From positions 1,240,001 through 1,304,000 of the forward strand of contig NZ_CP036298.1 of assembly GCF_007752135.1 (NCBI RefSeq): a stretch of DNA of 64,000 bases, given 5' to 3'. This DNA comes from Aureliella helgolandensis (GTDB taxonomy: Bacteria > Planctomycetota > Planctomycetia > Pirellulales > Pirellulaceae). Under the pieces are notes generated by a model. The model made no database searches and was not told where the DNA came from. It was given only the letters and a program-made list of their open reading frames with translations. This document shows, one piece after another, positions 43,526 to 51,813 of this stretch (the stretch's first letter is position 1; each line of letters opens with the position of its first letter). Made by a program: the position numbers and the translations under genes.

Positions 43526-44785
43526 TTAGCTGGGCGGAGATTGTTGATTCGAAACCTCAGCCCATGGTTGGTAGTTCACCATGCGGATGCGTGACGGCGG
43601 AAGGATTTGATAACTGATTCCGCGCCAACGCACTCGTCGAGCGCAGGAGGCGCTAAGCACTGCGAGCAAGAGAAAGGTTAAGAATATCGGCCACATCAGG
43701 AGGCTGGTTGTTCGCTGCCGCCAGCCGATTGGGGGAAACGATTCCCCACCACGCTCGACAACGCGTGCACTCAGCCGGCGGTGCAGCAGTTCGAGAATCC
43801 CTTGCGCAAATCCAATTTGCGCCAACAAGGCGGCTCCGTCGAGCAGGGCGATCGGTGTGTTGCCATGGTAGGCAGCGCAAACCATGACCCAGAACGTAGC
43901 GACCAACAGGGCATAGGATCCCAGTACGCCTAGTGTGATGTGGGGCCAGTTGGGGTAATAGAGTCGCGTCCAGATAAGCTGCCTTCGCACAAACTGAAAG
44001 CAGCCTGCTACCGAGCACTCGGTTGAGTTCAGGAGGAATACATCGGGATTGCACTGGATTTCCAATCCTTGCGTCGTTGCCGATTCGCGGATTGCAGATT
44101 CCTCCGTGCAGGTGTCGCGCATGCGTTGGTCGAAAAAGGGGGTGTCAAAGACGGCGCGGTGCATCGCCAGTGAGCCGCCCCACACAATCTTCAGGAAATA
44201 CATTGGGATCACGCAGTATGCGTTGTACTGGCATCTGAGGATTCCTCCCCAGGTTGATTGCAGCGGTGCGTACCAGCGATTTCCCGTGACGATCCCAGCG
44301 TCGCCCTCGGCCAGCGGGGCAGCGAGGTCGCGCAGCCAGTTGGCGTGCACCATCGTATCGGCATCGACGAGGCAAGCGATCTCAATCTCGGAATTCAGCT
44401 TGGCAACGCACTGCCGAATGGCACTGGTCTTGAGATAGGCATGCGGGGAGGGGGATTCGAGAAACTCCACATGGACATTGTCCAGTGCATTCTCGTCCCT
44501 CCACGCTTGCACGGCCGCGCGGGCTGGATCGGAAGGGTGGTCGACGATGATGTGGAGTGAGTACCGCGGATAGTTTTGCTGTGCCAAACGCGTCAAGCAC
44601 TCTCGCAATTCCGTATCGCATCCACGCACGCTGAGCACAATGGCCGCTTGGGGCAGGCGGCGGTCTTCGATCACGGGAGCTCTGTAGGATGCAATTGCGC
44701 GCAAGAACCGGGAGGTGCCCCAAAGCTGGGTTAAAATGCTTAGCCCAACTAGCATTGCGAGCCCCAGCGATAATCCGGTTAGCAT
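43526..44785 (-). CDS. GT2/GT21-like membrane glycosyltransferase, paralog
   Basis: 419 residues from ATG 44785, eight bases after the SDR stop; the frame runs further upstream but only inside that gene. N-terminal helix (about 1-25), catalytic motifs RGCDT, VDHPSDPA, DADTMVHANW, TGNRWY, WGGSLA, and C-terminal helices (about 280-400). It shares many blocks with the glycosyltransferase on the plus strand that it faces tail to tail, 23 bases apart, so the two arose by duplication. The (Q/R)xxRW motif reads RQLIW (Arg to Ile). In ceramide glucosyltransferases that Arg is important, so activity or acceptor may differ. Confidence 0.8.
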   Translation of the reverse strand: MLTGLSLGLAMLVGLSILTQLWGTSRFLRAIASYRAPVIEDRRLPQAAIVLSVRGCDTELRECLTRLAQQNYPRYSLHIIVDHPSDPARAAVQAWRDENALDNVHVEFLESPSPHAYLKTSAIRQCVAKLNSEIEIACLVDADTMVHANWLRDLAAPLAEGDAGIVTGNRWYAPLQSTWGGILRCQYNAYCVIPMYFLKIVWGGSLAMHRAVFDTPFFDQRMRDTCTEESAIRESATTQGLEIQCNPDVFLLNSTECSVAGCFQFVRRQLIWTRLYYPNWPHITLGVLGSYALLVATFWVMVCAAYHGNTPIALLDGAALLAQIGFAQGILELLHRRLSARVVERGGESFPPIGWRQRTTSLLMWPIFLTFLLLAVLSASCARRVRWRGISYQILPPSRIRMVNYQPWAEVSNQQSPPS

Positions 44786-44793
44786 TTGCGGTC

Positions 44794-46314
44794 CTATCGC
44801 AGTGCGCCGCATCTGCTGGTGGAATTCGCGGCCGATCGAAAACTGCCTTCTGGCTTTAGTCGAATTTGCAGCGCATCGGCGATCTGAATTTCCAGTTCCT
44901 CGCGTTGGTTTTCGGAGGAGCACTGAAGTACCAAGTGTGGCTGCTCCGATTCCAATGCTGCCGATGTTTGGAGCGATTCGAGAGTCTTGGTATCGGTCTC
45001 GATGCTAGCCTGAGGGCACTGGTAGGAACCTCGCTCGATTGCTACCAATTGCCCCTGTTGGATTGATAATTTCCAATCTCCCCCACCTGGCCCGAGAATG
45101 AACAGGTTGACTCTGAGAGGATGGTACTCAAGCGTTTCGGAAGCTGGAGAAAGTAGTGCTTCCAATTGTTGTTGGATGGAGTTGTACGGCTTGGTTGCGG
45201 GAGGGCGACGCTTACCCCAGCGGTCGGCCTCACCAAATTTCAAGTAGCGGTGCAACATGGCTTCGTCGATGGGCGGGCACGGAATATGACCTGCATGCTT
45301 GCGAAGATTCGTTAGATCGAAACTGGGATCGCATTCTTCATACTCTCTGTACATCCCAATGTTTTCGTGGGCGTTGCGGTCAATTTCGCTGATCGGGCCG
45401 GTCGCTTGCGCCGATGGTCCTTCGAAAATCACGCCGCGCGAGTTGAAGTAGGTATAACCCGCTTCAATCATCTCACGTGGAGTCAACGGAATTTCGGGAG
45501 CTAGATGATACGTTAAACCGTGCGATTCCGGCGTTGTCACCAGATGGGTCATGACTTCAGATACCCAATCAACGGGTATCACATTCCGCTTTTCATCGCC
45601 TGTTAGTTCGGTCCGAACCGGTGTGTCGCGAACTCCATCGGGACCGGGAGGAGTGTTGCGAACCAAAATTGACATGAGCTTGAGGTAGAGATAGAGCCCG
45701 TGATAGGTGCTCGTATATCCGCTGACCGAATCCCCCGAGATTACTGCGGGGCGATAGACGGTAAGCGAATCGAAGCAGGTGGCCTGACGCACTAGCTTCT
45801 CGGCTTCACACTTACTCTTCTCGTAGTCATTGCGAAATTCTTGCCCGACGTCCAATTCGCATTCCTTGACCACGCCGGGACGCAGCCCTGCCACATAGGC
45901 GGTAGAAACATAGTGGAATTGGTTGATGCCAACCTGCTCACACACATCGAGCATGTTCTTCACGCCTCCAATGTTGGAACGGTAGGGCTCGCCGGAGGCT
46001 ACTTCGTGGAATTCAAGTGAGGCCGCGCTATGTAGAGCGGTGTTGCAATTCTCACTTAGCCAATCCCGATCTCGCTCACTGAGCCCCAGGTAGGGGGCGC
46101 AGATGTCTCCCTCGAGCACGACGGGGCGAGGTAGCACTTGGTCCAGTTCCGTTTCCCAAGCCTGTAATATGGCCTCGGTACGATCTTGGCAACTCTCACG
46201 TTGGCTGGGGCGGACCAATAATGCCAAGCGACACTGCTTCAAAAGGAGGTCCCGTAGAAGGTATCTCCCTAGCAAGCCCGTACCACCAGTCAGTAAAATA
46301 TGATTCTGCAACAA
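44794..46314 (-). CDS. Fatty-acyl/thioester reductase-like SDR with SCP2-like tail
   Basis: Predicted NAD(P)H-dependent reductase of the NAD_binding_4 (male-sterility) type, which reduces acyl thioesters to aldehyde or alcohol. 506 residues from TTG 46314, with GGAG six bases upstream. The nucleotide motif TGGTGLLGRYLLR (9-21) and the catalytic Tyr/Lys in the YEKSKCEAEK segment (about 163-172) with VYRPAVISG are present. From about 397 to 495 the tail (RVNLFILGPGGGDWKLSI; GQLVAIERG; QASIETDTKTL) resembles an SCP2 lipid-binding domain. It is first in a minus-strand pair with a glycosyltransferase. Sits 398 bases from a divergent gene. Confidence 0.75.
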   Translation of the reverse strand: MLQNHILLTGGTGLLGRYLLRDLLLKQCRLALLVRPSQRESCQDRTEAILQAWETELDQVLPRPVVLEGDICAPYLGLSERDRDWLSENCNTALHSAASLEFHEVASGEPYRSNIGGVKNMLDVCEQVGINQFHYVSTAYVAGLRPGVVKECELDVGQEFRNDYEKSKCEAEKLVRQATCFDSLTVYRPAVISGDSVSGYTSTYHGLYLYLKLMSILVRNTPPGPDGVRDTPVRTELTGDEKRNVIPVDWVSEVMTHLVTTPESHGLTYHLAPEIPLTPREMIEAGYTYFNSRGVIFEGPSAQATGPISEIDRNAHENIGMYREYEECDPSFDLTNLRKHAGHIPCPPIDEAMLHRYLKFGEADRWGKRRPPATKPYNSIQQQLEALLSPASETLEYHPLRVNLFILGPGGGDWKLSIQQGQLVAIERGSYQCPQASIETDTKTLESLQTSAALESEQPHLVLQCSSENQREELEIQIADALQIRLKPEGSFRSAANSTSRCGALR

Positions 46315-46711
46315 TCGAATCTCCAGGTGGGGGCGGTCTCGTTGGGTATTAGAGGCATTAGTTTACTCCGTTACTTCCCCCACACAATAGGCGTTTTCGG
46401 GGGCAAAATGCCCGTTTGGCAGTATCTGGGGGAATTGGAGTCCTTGGATCTTGGCTAGGACTGTGCCGGGGGAATGGTAAGCCAACCTTTACTAATCATA
46501 ATGGGCCCCACCGCATTGACGTCATGCCCAGGCGGGGCGAGGCCGTATGGCAGCAAGTCGTTAAGCCAATCAGACCTCCGCAAATTGATCGCGTGAGTCC
46601 GTTTACTTCAAAGAGGCGAAGCACCCCATTAAAGATTCAGACGACCAGCCAGCTTGGGAGTATGCAAATGCCTCAGACTATCAACTTCCCGATGCGTCAA
46701 CCTCTGAAGTT
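46315..46711. other. 397-bp divergent intergenic region
   Basis: Carries the promoters of the SDR-glycosyltransferase pair and the ATPase-MscS pair. No convincing hexamer pair was found. Short GC-rich palindromes occur near 46395-46415 (GGGGGCAAAATGCCC). No supportable gene. Confidence 0.4.
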
Positions 46712-47893
46712 GTGCGTTTGGGATTCAATGCATTTGTGAAGAAGCTCTTTTCCGGAAGTAGGGGTTCTTCGGAGAGTGAGGATTCTGCGCAGTTAGAGGT
46801 GCTGCCGCAATCGGAAATCGCCAGCTTGTTGCCCGTTCCGCAATTTGAATTGGCAACCCACAACCTTGCTCGGCTCTTACGCGAGCGATTGGAAACACGC
46901 GGTCCGGCCCATGTAAAGCTGGCAATTGTTGGTCCTGCAGGGAGCTACGCTCAGGAGATCGTCGCAAGATGGGCAGAGCAAGAAGGGCACCAAGTGGTCC
47001 AACCTCCGGAGGTTGAGCGTCTTCTACGGCCTGCCGGAGATAACGACTCGCTGGAACTTGAGAACCCGTCGATGCGATTTTGGGAGTCGATGCCTCAGGT
47101 GTCGAGCGGCGTATTGGTCATCCCTCACCTGGAGCGATTTTTTCTACGACATCATGCTGGCCTGGATCTGTTGAGGCAGTTTACGCAGTGGGTCTGGCAA
47201 GCACCATGTCGCGTGGTGGTGGGGTGTGATAGTTGGGCCTGGGCGTACTTGACTCAGGCGATTCAGATTCATTCCGTCTTTTCTCCGCCAATCGCGATGC
47301 GGGCTTTTGATCCTCACGCCCTGATGGAATGGTTTCAGTTGATTGAATCGCGAGAGCGTCCATTCCTCTACCGGGATAGCGAGGAGGAGCTGTTTCCTCC
47401 CGTCGAAACTGAAGCAGCGGGGGATTCCAATGGCAAAAGATCGGCGGGGCGTCTCACGATCGAACGCAAGACTGAGGAATTGCTAGAGAAGATCGCAGTG
47501 ATCGCGCGGGGGAACCCAGGGGTCGCATGTGCTATTTGGGGGCGGTTGTTATGTACCAAGGCGCAGGAGGCGGAGTGTGAGCAGAGCGCTCGCCACCCAA
47601 TGCCCGTCCGAGTGCGGGCCCTAGCGGATCTGCAACGCCCTATTCTGCCTCCCAAGTCATCAACGCGGGAAGCTATTGTGCTACACACCTTGCTGCTTCA
47701 CCGAGGGCTCCAGCCCGATATCATTTTGCAGCTTGTACCCTTTCCGCCTTCGAAGGCGATCGAGACCCTGGCCTCCTTGGAAGCCGCCCAGCTGATTGAG
47801 TTGCAAGATGGGTTTTGGCGGGTCACCCTGTTGGCCTACCCAGCCGTGCGCTCAGCACTTAAAGCGGATGGCTTGCTCGTCGACGATTTTTAG
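46712..47893 (+). CDS. Degenerate ATPase-like protein with C-terminal winged helix
   Basis: 393 residues, probably from GTG 46712 (GTG 46736 is an alternative). A Ser-rich leader is followed by an alpha/beta region: the strand-loop AIVGPAGSYAQ (71-81) sits where a Walker A loop would be but lacks Gly-Lys-Ser/Thr, and GVLVIPHLERFFLR (about 133-146) resembles a Walker B strand without its acid. RVVVGCDSWAW (about 168-178) is a sensor-like strand. The last 70 residues form a helix-turn-helix/winged helix (LLHRGLQPDIILQLVPFPPSKAIETLASLEAAQLI). It directly precedes an MscS gene by 11 bases. A regulator of the channel is one inference. Confidence 0.65.
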   Translation: MRLGFNAFVKKLFSGSRGSSESEDSAQLEVLPQSEIASLLPVPQFELATHNLARLLRERLETRGPAHVKLAIVGPAGSYAQEIVARWAEQEGHQVVQPPEVERLLRPAGDNDSLELENPSMRFWESMPQVSSGVLVIPHLERFFLRHHAGLDLLRQFTQWVWQAPCRVVVGCDSWAWAYLTQAIQIHSVFSPPIAMRAFDPHALMEWFQLIESRERPFLYRDSEEELFPPVETEAAGDSNGKRSAGRLTIERKTEELLEKIAVIARGNPGVACAIWGRLLCTKAQEAECEQSARHPMPVRVRALADLQRPILPPKSSTREAIVLHTLLLHRGLQPDIILQLVPFPPSKAIETLASLEAAQLIELQDGFWRVTLLAYPAVRSALKADGLLVDDF

Positions 47894-47904
47894 GAAGCCA
47901 GATT

Positions 47905-48735
47905 GTGCCTGAACTACCCAACTCTCCGGAGCAAGTTAGCTCCGTTTTCCGCCAGTTCGATGACGTCGATTTCCTATTGATCCTGGGTATAGCCGTAGCC
48001 AGTTATCTGGCGATCGTAACGTCCAGATGGTGCGCCACGTGGCTTACCGGTAGGCTTCCAACGAGGTTCCGTTTCTACATCCTTCCCTGGATCCCACTGT
48101 TCCGAATCCTCTTCGTGCTGACGGCGATCTCGCAGATTGTGCCATTGGTAATCGAGCCCACCGCATCCAACCTGTTTGCGGTTTTCGGTGCGGCTAGCGT
48201 GGCGATTGGTTTTGCCTTCAAAGATTATGTGAGCAGTCTGATCGCAGGTATCGTGGTCCTGTTCGAGCGACCATACCGCGTCGGGGACTGGGTGAGTATC
48301 GAAGGGCACTATGGAGAGGTGCGTAGCCTAGGCATGAGGACTGTAAACCTGATGACTCCCGACGACACGATGGTAACCATTCCGCATAACAGCATGTGGA
48401 GTTCTGCAATTTTGAACTCCAATGGGGGCAGGCGTGATATGCAGTGTGCCCCCAAGTTCTACGTGTCGCCAACCCACGATGGTGATCACGTCAGGCAAAA
48501 GCTGCTGGATGTCGCATTGACGAGCACCTATCTTCACATCGACCATGTACCAGTAGTGGTGGCCAAGCAACTTCCCTGGGCGACTCAATACACGGTCCGC
48601 GCCTATCCCTTCGAATGCCGCGAGCAATTCGCCTTTATCACCGACTTGACCTTGCGAGGAAACGCAGCTCTTCGCCAGATAGGGATCAAGCTCCTCGTAG
48701 CACCACCTTCGATCACTCAATCCGCCGAACTCTAG
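47905..48735 (+). CDS. Small-conductance mechanosensitive channel (MscS family)
   Basis: Ion channel that opens under membrane tension to release osmolytes. 276 residues from GTG 47905 (AGGA nine bases upstream). Three hydrophobic helices (about 20-40, 58-78 and 84-105) precede the pore-lining helix ASVAIGFAFKDYVSSLIAG (about 95-113) and the beta domain with ERPYRVGDWVSIEG (about 119-132), GRRTVNLMTPDDTMVTIPHNSMW-like sequence and a C-terminal alpha/beta domain. Family length is typical. Cotranscribed with the ATPase-like gene. Confidence 0.92.
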   Translation: MPELPNSPEQVSSVFRQFDDVDFLLILGIAVASYLAIVTSRWCATWLTGRLPTRFRFYILPWIPLFRILFVLTAISQIVPLVIEPTASNLFAVFGAASVAIGFAFKDYVSSLIAGIVVLFERPYRVGDWVSIEGHYGEVRSLGMRTVNLMTPDDTMVTIPHNSMWSSAILNSNGGRRDMQCAPKFYVSPTHDGDHVRQKLLDVALTSTYLHIDHVPVVVAKQLPWATQYTVRAYPFECREQFAFITDLTLRGNAALRQIGIKLLVAPPSITQSAEL

Positions 48736-48835
48736 TGCTTCTAGATGTTGCGTAAATCCGGACAGTTGACGGTGCCGTGTTCAAGCGTAGGCCCGCTACG
48801 TCTGTGTGCAGTCTTAAGCTCAAAGTTTCGTTGTA

Positions 48836-49036
48836 TTAGTACCAGAATGCCATTGCTGCCAGTGCCGCCAGGAGCAGTGCAATGAGCGCGAGCGGATAGG
48901 TGTAGCCTACCAACGCTCCTGCAACTTCGGGGTGCTTCTCTTCGACGGGAGCATCCTCACCGACTGCCCCCGCCCGCAGCGTTTCGGACAGTGTGTCGGT
49001 TTCCAACTCTTTTTCATCTTTTACTTGAGTAGACAT
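48836..49036 (-). CDS. 66-residue tail-anchored membrane protein
   Basis: ATG 49036 with GGAG ten bases upstream; the longer frame is unlikely. An acidic N-terminus (MSTQVKDEKELETDTLSETL) leads into one hydrophobic segment (about 42-62, YTYPLALIALLLAALAAMAF) that ends two residues from the C-terminus. Product would be cytoplasmic with a C-terminal anchor. Convergent with the MscS gene. No family recognised. Confidence 0.6.
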   Translation of the reverse strand: MSTQVKDEKELETDTLSETLRAGAVGEDAPVEEKHPEVAGALVGYTYPLALIALLLAALAAMAFWY

Positions 49037-49430
49037 CTTCGGCTCCTTCTCGCCGTGGTTTGCACGGCAGTTGACATGCAGCGAATTCTGCTGAGGAGAC
49101 TTACCATGCAAGTTGGATGCCAAGCCTCGGCAAGTGGGGGCCAGCGCCTCGATAGGATCCGCTGGATGTCTTCTGGTGGATTGGGAAGCTGTCACTCGCC
49201 CGATTCCCTTTCAGGCTGATCGCTTTTCGAGCAGGTCGCTTTTTCGGCTCCCTCAGCATGCGCCGTAAGTTGCGTTTCAATTGCAATTCGAGGGCGATCG
49301 GGCTGGAAATCGTGTGCTCTTGCGCTTCGGCATGCCCCGTGCTTCAACCCTCATGCTCTGGGCAAATTTGCTAAGCCCCAACTTTAAAGACGAAAGCTAT
49401 GTTTTTGACTCTCTACCAAGAAAGCACGGC

Positions 49431-49820
49431 GTGAGTACTCTTACCCCTCAAATAGAAGCCATCCTGCGGGACTTGACCGATTGGGTGTCCGACAGCTTGG
49501 CTGGCAAGTCGAAACCGACCGACGAACGGATCGACGCGCTGACCGAGTCGTTGGCTACCAATGGTTGGATGCGGCACCAACCTGCACAGGGGACACTGAG
49601 TGACGCCATTGAGAGGCGAGTCCGCGACCAAAGTCGACTGGACGTCATGAATCGCGGGGCAGCACTGCGCGGACTCTTGAACCGGATTCAAGAGTCCTAC
49701 GACCGGTACAGCGACATGCGATCGTCCGTTCCGAATCAACAACTCCCAATCGGTGAACGTCCAGAGAATCAACCTCACCCTCCCGTCACGACATTGGGTG
49801 GCAACTCCGCGAGCCAGTGA
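49431..49820 (+). CDS. Small helical protein of unknown function
   Basis: 129 residues from GTG 49431; a longer frame to 49281 has a different character. Sequence is polar and helical (TPQIEAILRDLTDWVSDSLAG; ALTESLATNGWMRH; DAIERRVRDQSRLDVMNRGA) with a Pro/Asn-rich tail. A weak minus frame overlaps it. It belongs to a run of small proteins with stress-type neighbours. Moderate doubt that it is a gene. Confidence 0.4.
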   Translation: MSTLTPQIEAILRDLTDWVSDSLAGKSKPTDERIDALTESLATNGWMRHQPAQGTLSDAIERRVRDQSRLDVMNRGAALRGLLNRIQESYDRYSDMRSSVPNQQLPIGERPENQPHPPVTTLGGNSASQ

Positions 49821-50013
49821 CCATGCAAAGAGAGCCTGGCACGTTGGACTAAGGATCCACGATGCGAGTTAGATGGATCAGGCTTCGTGAGGTGGTTGCC
49901 AACCGAGTCGGCTCCTTGCGGTGCGACTGGGCGAGTGTTGGAGTCCCCAGCCAGCCAAGTCCATCCCAATGAAGAAAAATAGTTCAATTTCAAATGATCT
50001 TAAGGAGACAGCC

Positions 50014-50502
50014 ATGTCCGCTGAACAGCGCAAGACTTTTATTGACGCGTGCAAGCAATTCGACCAAGCAATGCTGGTCACACACGCGCCCGAGAGCAAT
50101 CTGATCGCACGCCCCATGTTTGTTGCTGGCGTGGAAGACGACGGTGACATCTGGTTCGCAACCGATTCCGACACTCAAAAGGTAGATGAGATCGCCAATC
50201 ACCCCGAGGTGTGTGTGACCATGTCGGGCGGTGGTACCTACCTATCCATCAGTGGTACTGCTGAGGTGGTGGAGGATAGGACGATGGTCGAGGCAATGTG
50301 GAGTGAACCCTGGCGCGTCTGGTTTCCTCAAGGTCCTCAAAGCACTCGCATCGCTCTAATCCGCGTCAACGCACGTTTCGGCGAGTTGTGGTCGAATTCA
50401 GGAGTGAACCGCCTCAAGTACGTCTTTAAGGCGGTGCAGGCCTATGCGAAAGGGACGCGACCGGATCTGGACGAATCGCAGCATTCAAAAGTTAAGCTGT
50501 GA
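50014..50502 (+). CDS. Pyridoxamine 5'-phosphate oxidase-like protein (general stress protein 26 type)
   Basis: 162 residues, split-barrel flavin-binding fold. ATG 50014 has AAGGAG eight bases upstream, which decides against ATG 49972. Core motifs are AMLVTHAPESNLIARPMF (about 20-37), IWFATDSDTQKVDEIANHP (about 47-65) and YLSISGTAEVVED (about 76-88), as in the GSP26 family that binds FMN or related cofactors. Lacks an obvious pyridoxine-specific pocket. Probably a redox-stress protein, inferred from family. Confidence 0.85.
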   Translation: MSAEQRKTFIDACKQFDQAMLVTHAPESNLIARPMFVAGVEDDGDIWFATDSDTQKVDEIANHPEVCVTMSGGGTYLSISGTAEVVEDRTMVEAMWSEPWRVWFPQGPQSTRIALIRVNARFGELWSNSGVNRLKYVFKAVQAYAKGTRPDLDESQHSKVKL

Positions 50503-50610
50503 TCCGGTGGAACGCATTCGGTGGCCGATGCACTTCCCCCTTACTCCGTCTCCTGACAGTCGGCTACGCCGTAGAGGCCGCGGCCTTCAGGACTTCACTG
50601 CCGCCGTTGG

Positions 50611-50886
50611 TTACTTTGGGCGTCGGATGGGAGAGTGAGGAACTTCAATGCGATTGAAGACTCGCGCCACCCCATCAACTTTTGCTGCGATTGTTTGGCC
50701 GATTTGCTTAAGGTAGAACGAATCGGTCGAGCCCTCGAGCACAACGTCGGCACCTTGTGAACGGCAATGGACGCGCGTCAACTGTTGGCGATAGCTGCCT
50801 TGCCGCAGCGCGCGTTCCACACGTAATGCTAGCGAATTCTGTGCTAGTGAATTTTCGGTTGGGGATGGTGAAGTCGTAGGTTCCAT
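50611..50886 (-). CDS. BON-domain protein
   Basis: 91 residues from ATG 50886. Residues about 20-85 form a BON domain: ALRVERALRQGSYRQQLTRV, VVLEGSTDSFYLKQIGQTI and AKVDGVARVFNRIEV give the alpha-beta-beta-alpha-beta order and the conserved Gly of the turn. No signal peptide is visible, so it would be cytoplasmic, unlike OsmY. Convergent with the pyridoxamine oxidase-like gene, in a cluster of stress-type genes. Confidence 0.75.
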   Translation of the reverse strand: MEPTTSPSPTENSLAQNSLALRVERALRQGSYRQQLTRVHCRSQGADVVLEGSTDSFYLKQIGQTIAAKVDGVARVFNRIEVPHSPIRRPK

Positions 50887-51197
50887 GACAAATCCATTCT
50901 CGTGTGTCGACTGAAATGCGGATCGCTAAGGTGGGAAGCGATTCAACGGAAGCTCACTCGAGTACACAATGAGCAAAGATTGTGCCATCCCCGCAGTCCC
51001 TACTTCTTAGGGGAAGCAGTCGTTTGGCATATGATCTGCTATTAGGTGTATACAGCAGGAACAGCTTGCGGTCCGTCGCTTGAGGAACGCCGCCCATGTG
51101 ACGGAGTGCACACTCAGCGCGAGCGTAGTGCACACTGAGTGCTCGCCAGGGGCATTCCTATTAATTCCATTTACGAAAGAAAAGTGTAGGCCATACC
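50887..51197. other. 311-bp intergenic region
   Basis: No coherent gene. A GTGCACAC-containing pair occurs near 51104-51114 and 51129-51139, and CACTCAG/CTGAGTG can form a 7-bp stem with a long loop. Possible operator region for the BON gene (minus) or the Pro-rich frame (plus). Confidence 0.35.
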
Positions 51198-51422
51198 ATG
51201 AATCCGCAATTCGAAAGTTTGGGAGCAACGTCTCCGGGCCCCACCGATCCACCACCTGCGCCGGAGCGGCCCGATTCTTCGCCGGAGATTTCTCCGCCTG
51301 AACGTCCGATTCCTTCATCGCCCCAGCCCGGCGATCCGCCCGGCGGTCCCTCCCCGCTCACCGATCCTCCACCGACTCTGCCCCGCCCGGCGCCTACGAC
51401 CCCAGTAGAGCCGGAGCTCTAG
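51198..51422 (+). CDS. Short proline-rich protein (doubtful)
   Basis: 74 codons from ATG 51198 to TAG. The product is about one-third Pro with repeated PP, PPP and SP motifs (PPAPERPDSSPEISPPERP) and no hydrophobic segment. No ribosome-binding site is evident, and high Pro content can arise from C-rich DNA, so this is uncertain. Confidence 0.3.
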   Translation: MNPQFESLGATSPGPTDPPPAPERPDSSPEISPPERPIPSSPQPGDPPGGPSPLTDPPPTLPRPAPTTPVEPEL

Positions 51423-51472
51423 AGCCAGGTTGAGCCGCCCGGTCAGCGCGCGAGGCCCAACCGGAAAACGTA

Positions 51473-51494
51473 CTCCAACTCCAACTCCAACTCC
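51473..51494. repeat. 6-bp microsatellite (CTCCAA)
   Basis: CTCCAA repeated 3.7 times (51473-51494) without mismatch. Length is short enough to be polymorphic by slippage. Confidence 0.8.
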
Positions 51495-51681
51495 TGCTCG
51501 TGCCTGCGAATTCCCTGAAATCCTTCGTTCAGGGGCTCCCCGGGCTGTTGATTTAATAGCAATTTGATTTTTAACACGGAGGTTGCGTCCCAAACTGCCC
51601 TGTAGCGGCAACTAACTTTCCTTGCTCACGCAGCGGGTTGCTATTTCGACAGCCCGTCCCCCTACGGGCCGAGTACTTGGA

Positions 51682-51700
51682 AGATCGTCTCAGACGATCT
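51682..51700 (-). terminator. Hairpin downstream of caspase-like gene
   Basis: AGATCGTC at 51682-51689 and GACGATCT at 51693-51700 form a perfect 8-bp stem with a 3-base loop, 113 bases past the stop of the minus-strand gene. No T-run. Weak terminator or structural element. Confidence 0.35.
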
Positions 51701-51761
51701 CTCGGTTGTGGATCGCGCATCGCTTGGAGAGCGGCAAGGGCGTCATTGCCGCGCGCTGGTT

Positions 51762-51791
51762 CGAGTCTAACCAATGCGAGTCTAACTAATC
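51762..51791. repeat. 15-bp tandem duplication
   Basis: CGAGTCTAACCAATG at 51762-51776 and CGAGTCTAACTAATC at 51777-51791, two mismatches. The TGGTTCGAGTCTAACCA stretch also resembles a tRNA T-arm, but no acceptor or anticodon arm is present. Confidence 0.75.
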
Positions 51792-51813
51792 GGTCTCTAG
51801 CTTCACTGCGGCA

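Larger units (their letters stand above)
51423..51813. other. 391-bp intergenic region with repeats and hairpin
   Basis: Holds a 6-bp microsatellite, an 8-bp hairpin and a 15-bp tandem duplication (each listed). GGCAA...TTGCC near 51734-51750 can form another small hairpin. It follows the 3' end of the caspase-like gene on the minus strand. No gene supported. Confidence 0.5.

Noticed and set aside
50570-50585. GGCCGCGGCC palindrome as a regulatory site
   Set aside because: Short GC palindromes arise often in GC-rich DNA and no second site or conserved spacing supports it.
51007-51318. 103-codon minus frame
   Set aside because: Cys/His/Arg-rich without pattern, overlaps another frame, no start signal.
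51756-51776. Possible tRNA T-arm
   Set aside because: TGGTTCGAGTCTAACCA folds like a T-arm but no acceptor, D or anticodon arm lies upstream. It is part of a 15-bp duplication.
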